53,627 nt of DNA, from NCBI GenBank assembly GCA_038883335.1, contig JAVZMI010000009.1:1-53627 (forward strand), read 5' to 3'. The stretch is from Candidatus Bathyarchaeia archaeon. GTDB taxonomy: Archaea; Thermoproteota; Bathyarchaeia; Hecatellales; Hecatellaceae. Both the position numbers and the translations under genes were made by a program. This document shows, in pieces, positions 23,408 through 30,965 of the stretch (within the stretch, counting starts at the first letter, position 1; each line of letters starts with the position of its first letter). The notes under the pieces are model-generated. The model had not been told where the DNA came from. It did not search any database and saw only the letters and a program-made list of their open reading frames with translations.

Positions 23408-23740
23408 GTGACTAGATATCGTTACACTAGTTTTATATATAATAAAAACTATCCGATATTTGACCGTAATATGCGCTGTAACTCTACATTGAACGACGCA
23501 CAAGGCATAATAGACTCCCTCCTTGAACTATTGCTCGATGGGAAGCTGCATACATTAGCTGAACTATCGAAAGAACTTAAAATTCAACAAGACACCTGCC
23601 AAAAAATCCTAGAGACCCTAGGCAAATATGAACTAGTCGAGTACCAGGCAGATACAAAAGAGGCTAAAATTGACCCCAAACTTAGGCAGCTGCTGAAAAA
23701 CAACGGTGATAGACTAGACAGCCCTGAAAATCAATCTTGA
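23408..23740 (+). CDS. Small helix-turn-helix regulator
   Basis: 110 residues from GTG 23408, or 89 from ATG 23471. The domain begins at about residue 28 (GIIDSLLELLLDGKLHTLAELSKELKIQ is the winged-helix entry) and ends with VEYQADTKEAKIDPKL. The palindrome/TATA at 23360-23388 would start a leaderless mRNA at about 23408. A second TATA-like TTTTATATATAATAAAA (23431-23447) would serve ATG 23471. Both starts are possible. It closes the filament island on its right side. Confidence 0.65.
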   Translation: MTRYRYTSFIYNKNYPIFDRNMRCNSTLNDAQGIIDSLLELLLDGKLHTLAELSKELKIQQDTCQKILETLGKYELVEYQADTKEAKIDPKLRQLLKNNGDRLDSPENQS

Positions 23741-24249
23741 AAGGTGCGCTCGCAAAGACAACCACAAACCAAGTAGCGCCGAAACGCAGTTTTTAGGGGC
23801 GGTCATGGATGGAAAATATATCCCAACCACCATGAGAGGGTATTGCCTCTTTTCTTAACCTGCCTGCTTTAGTATTTCTCTTTTATCGCGAAGTAATCAT
23901 ACAGAGCAAACGCTGTCACAAAGTGTGTTGGCCAGCATCAACTGATTTTTTTCCCGTTCAGTTTTCCTAGTCGAAGAGAGAGTTACTGCATCAGGTGGGG
24001 CAACGTAACCGTATAGAGTTTGGTTACATTAAATCATTGATAAATATTAATCTGTTGAGTTCAGGTTTGTTGTAGGAAAAATGTAAGAAAATATTACACA
24101 TAAACCTCTTGTGAAAGTTTATTGCATCTAGATAAACTAGAGAGCGTGAGTCTAAGTAATTTTATATCTTACGAGTCTAAGAATTAGAGGTAACAATTAA
24201 ACTTAGACCGGAGCAGGTGCTCTGCCCCATCTTGGGGGAGGGGAGGTTT
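23741..24249. other. AT-rich intergenic stretch
   Basis: No ORF, repeat or RNA gene that I can support. Promoter-like AT stretches occur before the UPF0147 gene (for example TAAGTAATTTTATATC, about 24152-24167). Confidence 0.4.
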
Positions 24250-24531
24250 ATGTCTAGGAAGAAGCAGAAGCTAGAGGAGTATGAACAACGCATAAAAAGT
24301 GTGCTCGAGGTTTTGAAGGCAATCTCGGAGGATACAACGACTCCTAGAAATATTAGAAGGGCGGCCAAGAACTCTATCGATATGTTAATGAATACAAGCC
24401 TTACTCAAGCAGTGAGGTCGGCCAACACTATCTCGATTCTTGACGAGATCTCTCAGGATCCGAATATGCCACCCTACACTAGAACTCGTATCTGGAATAT
24501 ACTTAGCATCCTAGAAACCATAAAAGATTAA
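24250..24531 (+). CDS. UPF0147 family protein
   Basis: 93 residues. Matches the archaeal UPF0147 family from end to end: RIKSVLEVLKAISED, TPRNIRRAAK, VRSANTISILDEIS and DPNMPPYTRTRIWNI. Helical, cytoplasmic, function unknown. ATG 24250 has GGGGAGG upstream, and the extra 11 codons of the frame are not conserved. Confidence 0.9.
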   Translation: MSRKKQKLEEYEQRIKSVLEVLKAISEDTTTPRNIRRAAKNSIDMLMNTSLTQAVRSANTISILDEISQDPNMPPYTRTRIWNILSILETIKD

Positions 24532-24552
24532 CCGACTGCCACCTTCATGGGG

Positions 24553-25377
24553 CTAGCCCCTAACAAGTCCCAGAACTTGCCCTAGGAGAGCCCTATTGGC
24601 TGAGGCTATAAAAGACACCTTCTCTGTTGGATCCATTATGGGTGCATTGAGGTCTCGCCCATTAATGTCAACAATCAACCCTCCCGCCTCCTTGACTATT
24701 AGGTAGGCAGCAGCCATGTCTGTAATTCTCAATCTACCTCTCAAATCCACGAAGACATCCAGCTTACCGGTTGCTAGGTAGCAGAGCTCGAGCGCATTAG
24801 CGCCGAAGTGGCGGCTGTGAGAGGTTCTAAGGATCAACTTCATTAGCTTCTGGAGGGTTATTTCGTCCGTTATGGCGCTGAGGTCGATGCTCACCAATGC
24901 CTCCTTCAGGTTTGAGGTGGTGGAGGTTCTCAAAGAAGGTGTGCTGTCTGAAGCTGCGCCAGCCCCCTTAACAGCCCAATAGGAGACTCCTTGGTGAAGA
25001 TCCGCTACAAGGGCGATCTGGATTGAGGAGAGATCTGAGCCCTCGGCGGCTGCTATAGAGAGGGCATAAAAAGGTATACCCCGGACTGCATTGTTGGTAC
25101 CGTCTACGCTGTCAACGATAACGTAGGCTTCTTCAGCCTTGAGTCTGTCGCCAATAATCCTCCTACCGCACTCTTCGCTCACCGCTACACAGTCCACGGA
25201 GCTCCGTTCTAGCTCTGCAAAGACCACATCCTCCGCAACTTTATCGATAAGTTTGGTGGCGTCGCCCCCAGCCCCCCTACCAACAACTTCTCCAGCCTTA
25301 AGAGTGCCGGCTAGGGGGGTGACTTCGCTTCGGACACGGGATGCAATTCGCTTAAGGACATTGATGTCTGGCTTCAT
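24553..25377 (-). CDS. Inositol-monophosphatase/fructose-1,6-bisphosphatase family phosphatase
   Basis: 274 residues. Metal-binding motifs of the IMPase superfamily are present: SEECG, VDSVDGTNN (D-x-x-D-G-T) and ITDMAAAYLIVKEAGG. In archaea such enzymes often act on both inositol-1-phosphate and fructose-1,6-bisphosphate, and the exact substrate cannot be read here. Convergent with UPF0147, 21 bp apart. Confidence 0.87.
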   Translation of the reverse strand: MKPDINVLKRIASRVRSEVTPLAGTLKAGEVVGRGAGGDATKLIDKVAEDVVFAELERSSVDCVAVSEECGRRIIGDRLKAEEAYVIVDSVDGTNNAVRGIPFYALSIAAAEGSDLSSIQIALVADLHQGVSYWAVKGAGAASDSTPSLRTSTTSNLKEALVSIDLSAITDEITLQKLMKLILRTSHSRHFGANALELCYLATGKLDVFVDLRGRLRITDMAAAYLIVKEAGGLIVDINGRDLNAPIMDPTEKVSFIASANRALLGQVLGLVRG

Positions 25378-25448
25378 ACTCCTCAGCTACCAGTCGTAAA
25401 GCTCTTAATAACTATCAGTGCTAAAAATATTACCGCTCTTAAGTAACG

Positions 25449-25533
25449 GCGGGGGTCGCCAAGTCTGGTCAAAGGCGCAGGGCTTAGGACCCTGTCCCGT
25501 AGGGGTTCGAGGGTTCAAATCCCTCCCCCCGCA
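25449..25533 (+). tRNA. tRNA-Leu(UAG)
   Basis: Acceptor GCGGGGG (25449-25455) pairs with CCCCCGC (25526-25532), discriminator A. Anticodon stem CAGGG/CCCTG with loop CTTAGGA gives anticodon TAG (25485-25487). A long variable arm (TCCCGTAGGGG) is as expected for tRNA-Leu. T arm GAGGG-TTCAAAT-CCCTC. No intron and no encoded CCA. Confidence 0.97.
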
Positions 25534-26009
25534 TGCCATATTTTAGGCAGAGCTGTTTGAATTAGGATCATCTTCGGGTGTTATATTTGAGATTTTAGGT
25601 TTGTGTTGTTAGGGTTTTCCATGAGAGTTGGAATTATGGTTTTGAGGTTTGGGAGCTTCTCTTTTGTTAAGTGTTTGAAGTATATGGCATAGCGTTATTT
25701 ACGGTCTTGTCTCCTTTCAATTAAGGAATAAAAAGAGTGTGACTGATGCGGTTGAAGCTGACAGACGGAGACTTGATTTAGACCTTACTTCCTATACTAG
25801 ATTTTGAATGCAAGATTTCTTATGGAAATACCTTAGCATACTTTCATCGCCACCAAAAAATTCAATAAATCGCTCTACATCTTTCATGTTTAATTTAATG
25901 GGCCTCATCTCTACGCTACAGCCTCTAAAGGAATATCGTAAAAGGTTCCTGCAACATTTACAAGCTGGTTCTTAGCTTCTCCGAGATCTGTGCGGCTTTC
26001 TCGCAGTGT
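25534..26009. other. Intergenic stretch, possible gene relic
   Basis: No full gene. A 38-codon reverse frame (25908-25792) reads like the start of a GNAT acetyltransferase domain (DVERFIEFF...SMLRYFHKK) and may be a decayed fragment. Confidence 0.3.
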
Positions 26010-26945
26010 TCACACTCTGCCTGATGTGGCGTATGCTATAATCAAAGGGAAGGCTATTGTGAAGTCTGCGACGACTGTGACGAGGTTTCCTTCCTCTTTT
26101 GCCTTCCCCCATGAGATCGCCTCCTCTAAGGAGGCGCCTGAGAGACTGCCGCCCTCAGGCCTATCCATGATTATCTGCACGGCTGCGTCTGCGCCGCCCC
26201 TCAACATACAGGCTCCTAAAGTGAAGTGTTTGGGAACTCCGCCCCCCAGTATGATAGCCCCAATCTTCTTAGCTCCATAGACCAGGTCAGCCATCCGGCT
26301 CATATCAGATTGGAGATCTACTTGGAGTGCATTCAGCTGACCATAAGTCCAGAGGTGGAGGCCCAACATCGAGTCGAAGATTCCAGGCGAAAATATTGGT
26401 ACACCTCTCTCAGCGGCACTGGCTAAGATTGAAGTTTCAGCTTTCAAACCCCGGCCGAAGGCTTCGAGGATGGTGGAGACTGGCACCTTGCCAACTCCCC
26501 CCTCCTTGCCTGCGGCCAAGGTTTCAAGTGTCCTATGGACCCATCTCTCCAGCTGCTTGAAGGCTGCCTGATCCGTGTAGATGTCGCCGATCCGTCCTAT
26601 ACCCCTCCTCCTCAGTGCTGAATCATCCGCCCGTGCATCCCCTCTTATATGCCTGAATCCCAGACCTTCTATGATGTCATGGGTCAGGTTGGCGCCGTTG
26701 CTTACCAGAGCGTCAATATGCCCCTTCCTGACGAGTTCGGATACTATTGCCCCCAACCCCCCGGGGACAACTGGGCCTGCCATCGCTAGGAAGATGGTGA
26801 AGTCAGGATCCTCAAAGAACTCCTTTACGAGCTCAGCTGCCTTCGCCAGTCTTCCTCCACCTAAAACGCCACTAGATCGCATGGCGGCTATGATCTCTGA
26901 GGCTCGAGCGTCAGGGCATATCTTCATCTGTTTAACATATTCCAA
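26010..26945 (-). CDS. dys: Deoxyhypusine synthase
   Basis: It transfers the aminobutyl group of spermidine to a lysine of aIF5A, using NAD. 311 residues. Family blocks: FLAMAGPVVPGGLG, SNGANLTHD, ILGGGVPKHF, RPEGGSLSGASLEEA and SWGKAK with the active-site lysine. It lies 42 bp downstream of the aIF5A gene in the same direction, so enzyme and substrate form one operon. Confidence 0.95.
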   Translation of the reverse strand: MEYVKQMKICPDARASEIIAAMRSSGVLGGGRLAKAAELVKEFFEDPDFTIFLAMAGPVVPGGLGAIVSELVRKGHIDALVSNGANLTHDIIEGLGFRHIRGDARADDSALRRRGIGRIGDIYTDQAAFKQLERWVHRTLETLAAGKEGGVGKVPVSTILEAFGRGLKAETSILASAAERGVPIFSPGIFDSMLGLHLWTYGQLNALQVDLQSDMSRMADLVYGAKKIGAIILGGGVPKHFTLGACMLRGGADAAVQIIMDRPEGGSLSGASLEEAISWGKAKEEGNLVTVVADFTIAFPLIIAYATSGRV

Positions 26946-26987
26946 GAGACTCCCCTTGCTATAAAATTGGCAGGCTTACTGCTGTCT

Positions 26988-27383
26988 TCAGCCTTTAACC
27001 CGTATCAGTTTAGTTCTGCCCATAATCCTCCAATGCTCGACCTCGACGCCGCTACTTAGCTTCGATTTTATCTCGTCCTCGGTTGGCATCGGCGCCTCGA
27101 AGATCTCATAAGTTTCGAGATCCATCAACTGCACCGAATTTTCCGAGAGAGATATGACTTGGGAGGTTCTCTTTTCAATTGTAGGTACCTCAACCTTACC
27201 GTCCACAGGGCTCACTATACTCCTCTTTACATTGTCGAATAGGCCGATGGCTACTATCCGAGCTTTAGCTGAACCGTGTTTTCCAGGTTTAGACTTCTCA
27301 TACTCCACGATCTTACAAGGTTCACCCTCTATCAGAATGTATTGCCCTGGCTTTAACGAGCCGATGTCAACAGGCCTACTCAT
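26988..27383 (-). CDS. eif5A: Translation factor aIF5A
   Basis: 131 residues. The KOW-like N-domain holds the hypusination loop SKPGKHGSAK (target lysine between G and H), followed by an OB-fold C-domain. It relieves ribosome stalling. The start MSRPVDIGS at 27383 is typical, while the frame extends four codons upstream. Cotranscribed with dys. Confidence 0.95.
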   Translation of the reverse strand: MSRPVDIGSLKPGQYILIEGEPCKIVEYEKSKPGKHGSAKARIVAIGLFDNVKRSIVSPVDGKVEVPTIEKRTSQVISLSENSVQLMDLETYEIFEAPMPTEDEIKSKLSSGVEVEHWRIMGRTKLIRVKG

Positions 27384-27765
27384 CCACACCACCAACCGAA
27401 TCTAAACCAGCAATGCTAGCAGTAAAAAACGAGTTCCAAAACATGGAATTACGGGCAAGCTTAGCCATAATCTTTACAAGTTTTGCCATCCTAACTAACC
27501 CACCTTCTTACGCTTACATAGACCTTATAGGCTCACTTTTATTATTTAAAAAGTTTTTACTACCTCAAACCGTTTACTCGATACATGCCCAGTCATCGAA
27601 AATTTTTTCCTCCTCCCTACCCCACCATAAATGAAAACCCAGCAGTCGAGCCACATTTAATCTTCTATGGTCCGCAAGGTATACGTGCATTCTCGTGCTA
27701 GGAGCATGGAACGGTCGTTCCATTAGAGTTCCATATATACAAACTCGGAGGATAACTTTGGGCGG
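27384..27765. other. Divergent intergenic region
   Basis: No gene I can support. It holds the aIF5A promoter on one side and the palindrome plus TATA box of the secreted coiled-coil gene on the other. Confidence 0.4.
27706..27740 (+). promoter_or_regulatory. 18-bp palindrome followed by TATA box
   Basis: ATGGAACG (27706-27713), GT, CGTTCCAT (27716-27723), then CCATATATAC (27731-27740). A smaller TGCT/AGCA repeat overlaps the left arm. Transcript start is expected near 27762-27766, that is, at the GTG start codon. The palindrome covers the region just upstream of BRE/TATA. Confidence 0.6.
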
Positions 27766-28740
27766 GTGAACTATGTGGAAAGGTTTGGTATTCTGTTTCT
27801 GGTCTCTGTATTAGTCGTGGCTTCAGCTATATTGCCAACTGGTGCTAATGCCGCGAATACCGAGATCCAAAAGGCTGAACGGATGCTGGAGACCGCGGAG
27901 AAGGTTGGGGAGATAGTTGACAGAGTTTTTGAACGTGCAAACCAAATGAACTTGACTATACCGGAGAGCAGTATAATAGCTAGAGATGAGGGAGATGCGT
28001 TATTTGCAAAGGCCCAAACAGCCTACGCCGCGGGCAACTACACTCAGACTAGAGAGTTGGCGTTCACTGCGATGCACCAATACAGGCTGGCCTTAACCCC
28101 TCTAGCAGTCTTGCTGGAAGAGGGTGAACTTACTTTACAAAGTCAACTGCGCATGCAAGAGGCGATAAGACGGCGTGAACAGTTCCTCTTTAGAGTGCAA
28201 TCCATATTAGAGCGAGCCAGAGCTGCCGGGTTGAACACCACTAGCATCGAGGAGAGGTTAGCTGTGGCTGTGGAACATCTAAACAACACCAGGGCTCTAC
28301 TCGCTCAGGGCTACGTTAACACCTCCGCAAAGGAACTTGGCAGAATCCAGTCCAGCTTCGCTGGCGTTGTCGATGACATACAACACCTCGCGAGGGAGCA
28401 CAATTATAAGAGGATCGTCAACTTCACCGATCGCCAGGGTGGTCTTCTGCGTAACCTCGAGAAGCTTATCGGGAAAGCTGAACAACTCAACTTGGACACT
28501 GCCAGCGCGACTTCAAACTTAGAAGAGGCGAGAGAAGCTATAGAAGAAGCTCAGAGTCTGATTGAGCAGGGAGATGTCGACGAAGCCATAGCAAAGGTGA
28601 AAGAGGCAAGGAAAGAAATTAATGAAGCCTTTAAGGACCTAAACGCACAAGGGAAGCAGAAAGGCGGAGGCACACATGGGCATCACTCTTGGAAGACACC
28701 TCACTCAGTCCAAACGCCATTCAACGACCTACCTCCATAG
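27766..28740 (+). CDS. Secreted alpha-helical coiled-coil protein
   Basis: 324 residues, GTG start. Signal peptide (FLVSVLVVASAILP, cleavage near ANA). The rest is almost wholly helical and heptad-like: AERMLETAEKVGEIVDR, RVQSILERARAAG, LEKLIGKAEQLN and LEEAREAIEEAQSLIEQG. The tail is polar and His-rich (GGGTHGHHSWK). Function unknown. Upstream of a membrane-bound regulator by 7 bp, so it may be a sensor partner or a stress-induced envelope protein (inference). Confidence 0.65.
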   Translation: MNYVERFGILFLVSVLVVASAILPTGANAANTEIQKAERMLETAEKVGEIVDRVFERANQMNLTIPESSIIARDEGDALFAKAQTAYAAGNYTQTRELAFTAMHQYRLALTPLAVLLEEGELTLQSQLRMQEAIRRREQFLFRVQSILERARAAGLNTTSIEERLAVAVEHLNNTRALLAQGYVNTSAKELGRIQSSFAGVVDDIQHLAREHNYKRIVNFTDRQGGLLRNLEKLIGKAEQLNLDTASATSNLEEAREAIEEAQSLIEQGDVDEAIAKVKEARKEINEAFKDLNAQGKQKGGGTHGHHSWKTPHSVQTPFNDLPP

Positions 28741-28747
28741 TCAAAGG

Positions 28748-29662
28748 ATGAGCTATACAGGGGGAGTCATCGCCTACTGGAAGATTCCCCTATCCTTTGC
28801 CATACTTTTTTCCCTAGCAGCTCTCCCAAACGTTGTTATAGCCCAGAATGAAACCTACACTCCGGAGAGCCTGACCTTCACACTATATAGAGACGGTGTA
28901 GCTCACGTTAAGTATACTCTAACCGTAAATGCCACATGGCCGGCGATAGACGTATCCCTCTTTGGTGGAGGGTTTGAAGGTTTTACGGCAGTTGACCAAG
29001 ATGGCGTGGTATTAGACTATAGAGTATATGAAGACTTTGTGGAGATTTACACTTTGGGTGTCTCTAAGGTGAGCATCGAGTATGACACCCAATTTCTTAC
29101 CACGAAGGAGGGGGGTCTATGGTTTTTCTCGATCGACGCCCCCGTCGAGTTCACAGTTGAACTGCCCGAGGGCTCAACTATAATCGACCTTACTTCTGTT
29201 CCTCTAGAGATTCGAGCAGGAGATGGACACTCAGTCCTACTCATGCCACCCGGAGTTCAGGAAGTCGTTTATATCCTGGGCGTGTTGCCGGAGGGGCCAG
29301 AGAAAACCGTCCTGTCGCAATATCTGATCCTCGTAGGGGTTGTGTGTGTAGGTGTAATTGGGGGGTTCGCATTAATCCTACTTAAACGTCGGAGGGAGCC
29401 TAGGTGGGACGCTTACGTGAAACGCCTACTAAAGAAGTACCCCGACCTTCGCCCTGATGAGCAGGCAGTTATAAATTTCCTAGCAGTCTCGGGCGGCTCC
29501 GCACTTGAAGCTCATATCAGGAACGCAGTTGGTCTTCCCAAATCTTCCGCGTGGAGGATAGTTAAAGGACTTGAGGAGAGGGGGCTTGTCTCCGTGGAAC
29601 AGATCGGACAGCAGAACTATGTCAGGCTTAGAAGGGATGCTTTAAGCAAAAGTGACGAGTAG
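28748..29662 (+). CDS. Membrane-anchored winged-helix transcription regulator
   Basis: 304 residues from ATG 28748, which follows the previous stop by 7 bp. The longer frame from 28676 overlaps it. Signal/anchor helix (FAILFSLAALPNVVIAQ), an extracellular beta domain of about 170 residues, a membrane helix (LILVGVVCVGVIGGFALILL) with KRRRE stop-transfer, then a cytoplasmic winged helix (DEQAVINFLAVSGGSAL, GLPKSSAWRIVKGLEERG, VSVEQIG). This architecture is common in archaea and senses an external or membrane signal. It may bind the palindrome at 27706 upstream of its operon (inference). Confidence 0.8.
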   Translation: MSYTGGVIAYWKIPLSFAILFSLAALPNVVIAQNETYTPESLTFTLYRDGVAHVKYTLTVNATWPAIDVSLFGGGFEGFTAVDQDGVVLDYRVYEDFVEIYTLGVSKVSIEYDTQFLTTKEGGLWFFSIDAPVEFTVELPEGSTIIDLTSVPLEIRAGDGHSVLLMPPGVQEVVYILGVLPEGPEKTVLSQYLILVGVVCVGVIGGFALILLKRRREPRWDAYVKRLLKKYPDLRPDEQAVINFLAVSGGSALEAHIRNAVGLPKSSAWRIVKGLEERGLVSVEQIGQQNYVRLRRDALSKSDE

Positions 29663-29727
29663 GACCTCCAACTAAAAGTTATACCATCCTCACTCCGAAG
29701 TCTCCGAACGTTTAAATCCCTCTTGTT

Positions 29728-30666
29728 TCATTTGCGGATTACCCTATCCATGAAAAGGTCTAGGAACCTTTTGCCTTCAACACTAACGCAGATATCGACA
29801 TTCGGCTTCTTCCGGGGCATAATCCAACTCCTCCGCTCTACGACTGTCTGCCCCCTAGTCAACTCACCTTTGGTCTCGATGTCGACATAAAACGGTTTAG
29901 TCCTTACGAGAGTCAGATCCACCGCCACGGCGACTGTTAGGGGGTCATGGAGGGCTACATACCCGAATCTCTCCATTAAACTCCTAGTAGCCTCAACTGC
30001 AAATCTAGCCGTCTCAGTATCCGCCCTCTGCATCTCTGCATAATGCTCCTTCCTGAGACAGGCTTCAGGGTTCATCGTCACATCGAGGCCGACCGCCGTG
30101 ATACTTATGCCAGAATGATATACAATATTTGCTGCCTCAGGGTCGGAGTAGATGTTGAACTCTGCAACTGGCGTTTGGTTCCCATAACCGTAACGTGTGA
30201 GCCCGAAGGCGCCGCCCATCGATATCAGTCTATCCACCTTCTTGGCCACTTCAGGCTCTTTCATAAGAGCTGAGGCAATGTTGGTGAGAGGCGCCGTAGA
30301 GATAATAGTTAAACTCCTCCTCCCAGTCGATAGAGCCTGCTCTATGATGAGGTCTGGGGCGCGGATCTTCCCAGGCTTCATTCTTCCAACGGGTAGGGTT
30401 GCTCCTCCTAGCCCATCCTTTCCATGGATGGACTGCGCATCGATACGCCTGCCCTTTAACGGTCTGGCCATACCCCTAGCAACGGTGACCTCAGCTTTTA
30501 GAAGCTCCAGCACCTTTAGCACGTTAAGGGTCGTCTTCTTCAGACTGAGGTTTCCGAAGACCGTTGTTATGGCAGAGACCTCTAACTCTTCAGACCTCAA
30601 AGCCATTATCAAGGCTAACGCATCATCGATTCCAGGGTCTACGTCTAATACTACGAGCTTCCCCAT
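29728..30666 (-). CDS. Inosine-uridine preferring nucleoside hydrolase
   Basis: 312 residues. N-terminal Ca2+ site DVDPGIDDALA, plus TTVFGNLSLKKTTLN, HGKDGLGG, ISTAPLTNIA, MGGAF, and a second Asp in ALHDPLTVAVA. It hydrolyses the N-glycosidic bond of ribonucleosides for base salvage. Substrate range not readable. Stands alone. Confidence 0.9.
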   Translation of the reverse strand: MGKLVVLDVDPGIDDALALIMALRSEELEVSAITTVFGNLSLKKTTLNVLKVLELLKAEVTVARGMARPLKGRRIDAQSIHGKDGLGGATLPVGRMKPGKIRAPDLIIEQALSTGRRSLTIISTAPLTNIASALMKEPEVAKKVDRLISMGGAFGLTRYGYGNQTPVAEFNIYSDPEAANIVYHSGISITAVGLDVTMNPEACLRKEHYAEMQRADTETARFAVEATRSLMERFGYVALHDPLTVAVAVDLTLVRTKPFYVDIETKGELTRGQTVVERRSWIMPRKKPNVDICVSVEGKRFLDLFMDRVIRK

Positions 30667-30965
30667 AGCGGCACTGCCTTCCCTAACATGTTAATGTGGC
30701 TCTAAACCCTTGCATCCCACTTAGCCACACTCAGCCGTCTGCATCTTACTCTCCCACACTTCGCCTAAAGCCCCGTTGAGAGCAACGCCCATCCATATTA
30801 TCACGTTTATGAGTACCGCGCCAATCAATATTGCTGGTTCACCCTATAAGACAATTCAAGAATCTGCTTAATCCCGATATGTGCGCGTTTGAGTAGTTTA
30901 AGCCCTTAAACCTTAATAGAGGCTAGAAAGATATGAACTCCTCTAACATTTCGAGGTCCTCCTAA

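Noticed and set aside
25792-25908. 38-codon reverse frame resembling the start of a GNAT domain
   Set aside because: Too short for a domain. At best a decayed fragment, mentioned in the intergenic entry.
27413-27634. 73-codon forward frame over the aIF5A promoter
   Set aside because: No ribosome binding site, overlaps the upstream region of aIF5A, no recognisable pattern.
30721-30828. 35-codon reverse frame coding for a hydrophobic peptide (TTG start)
   Set aside because: Looks like a single membrane helix, but the start is weak and there is no promoter or family support.
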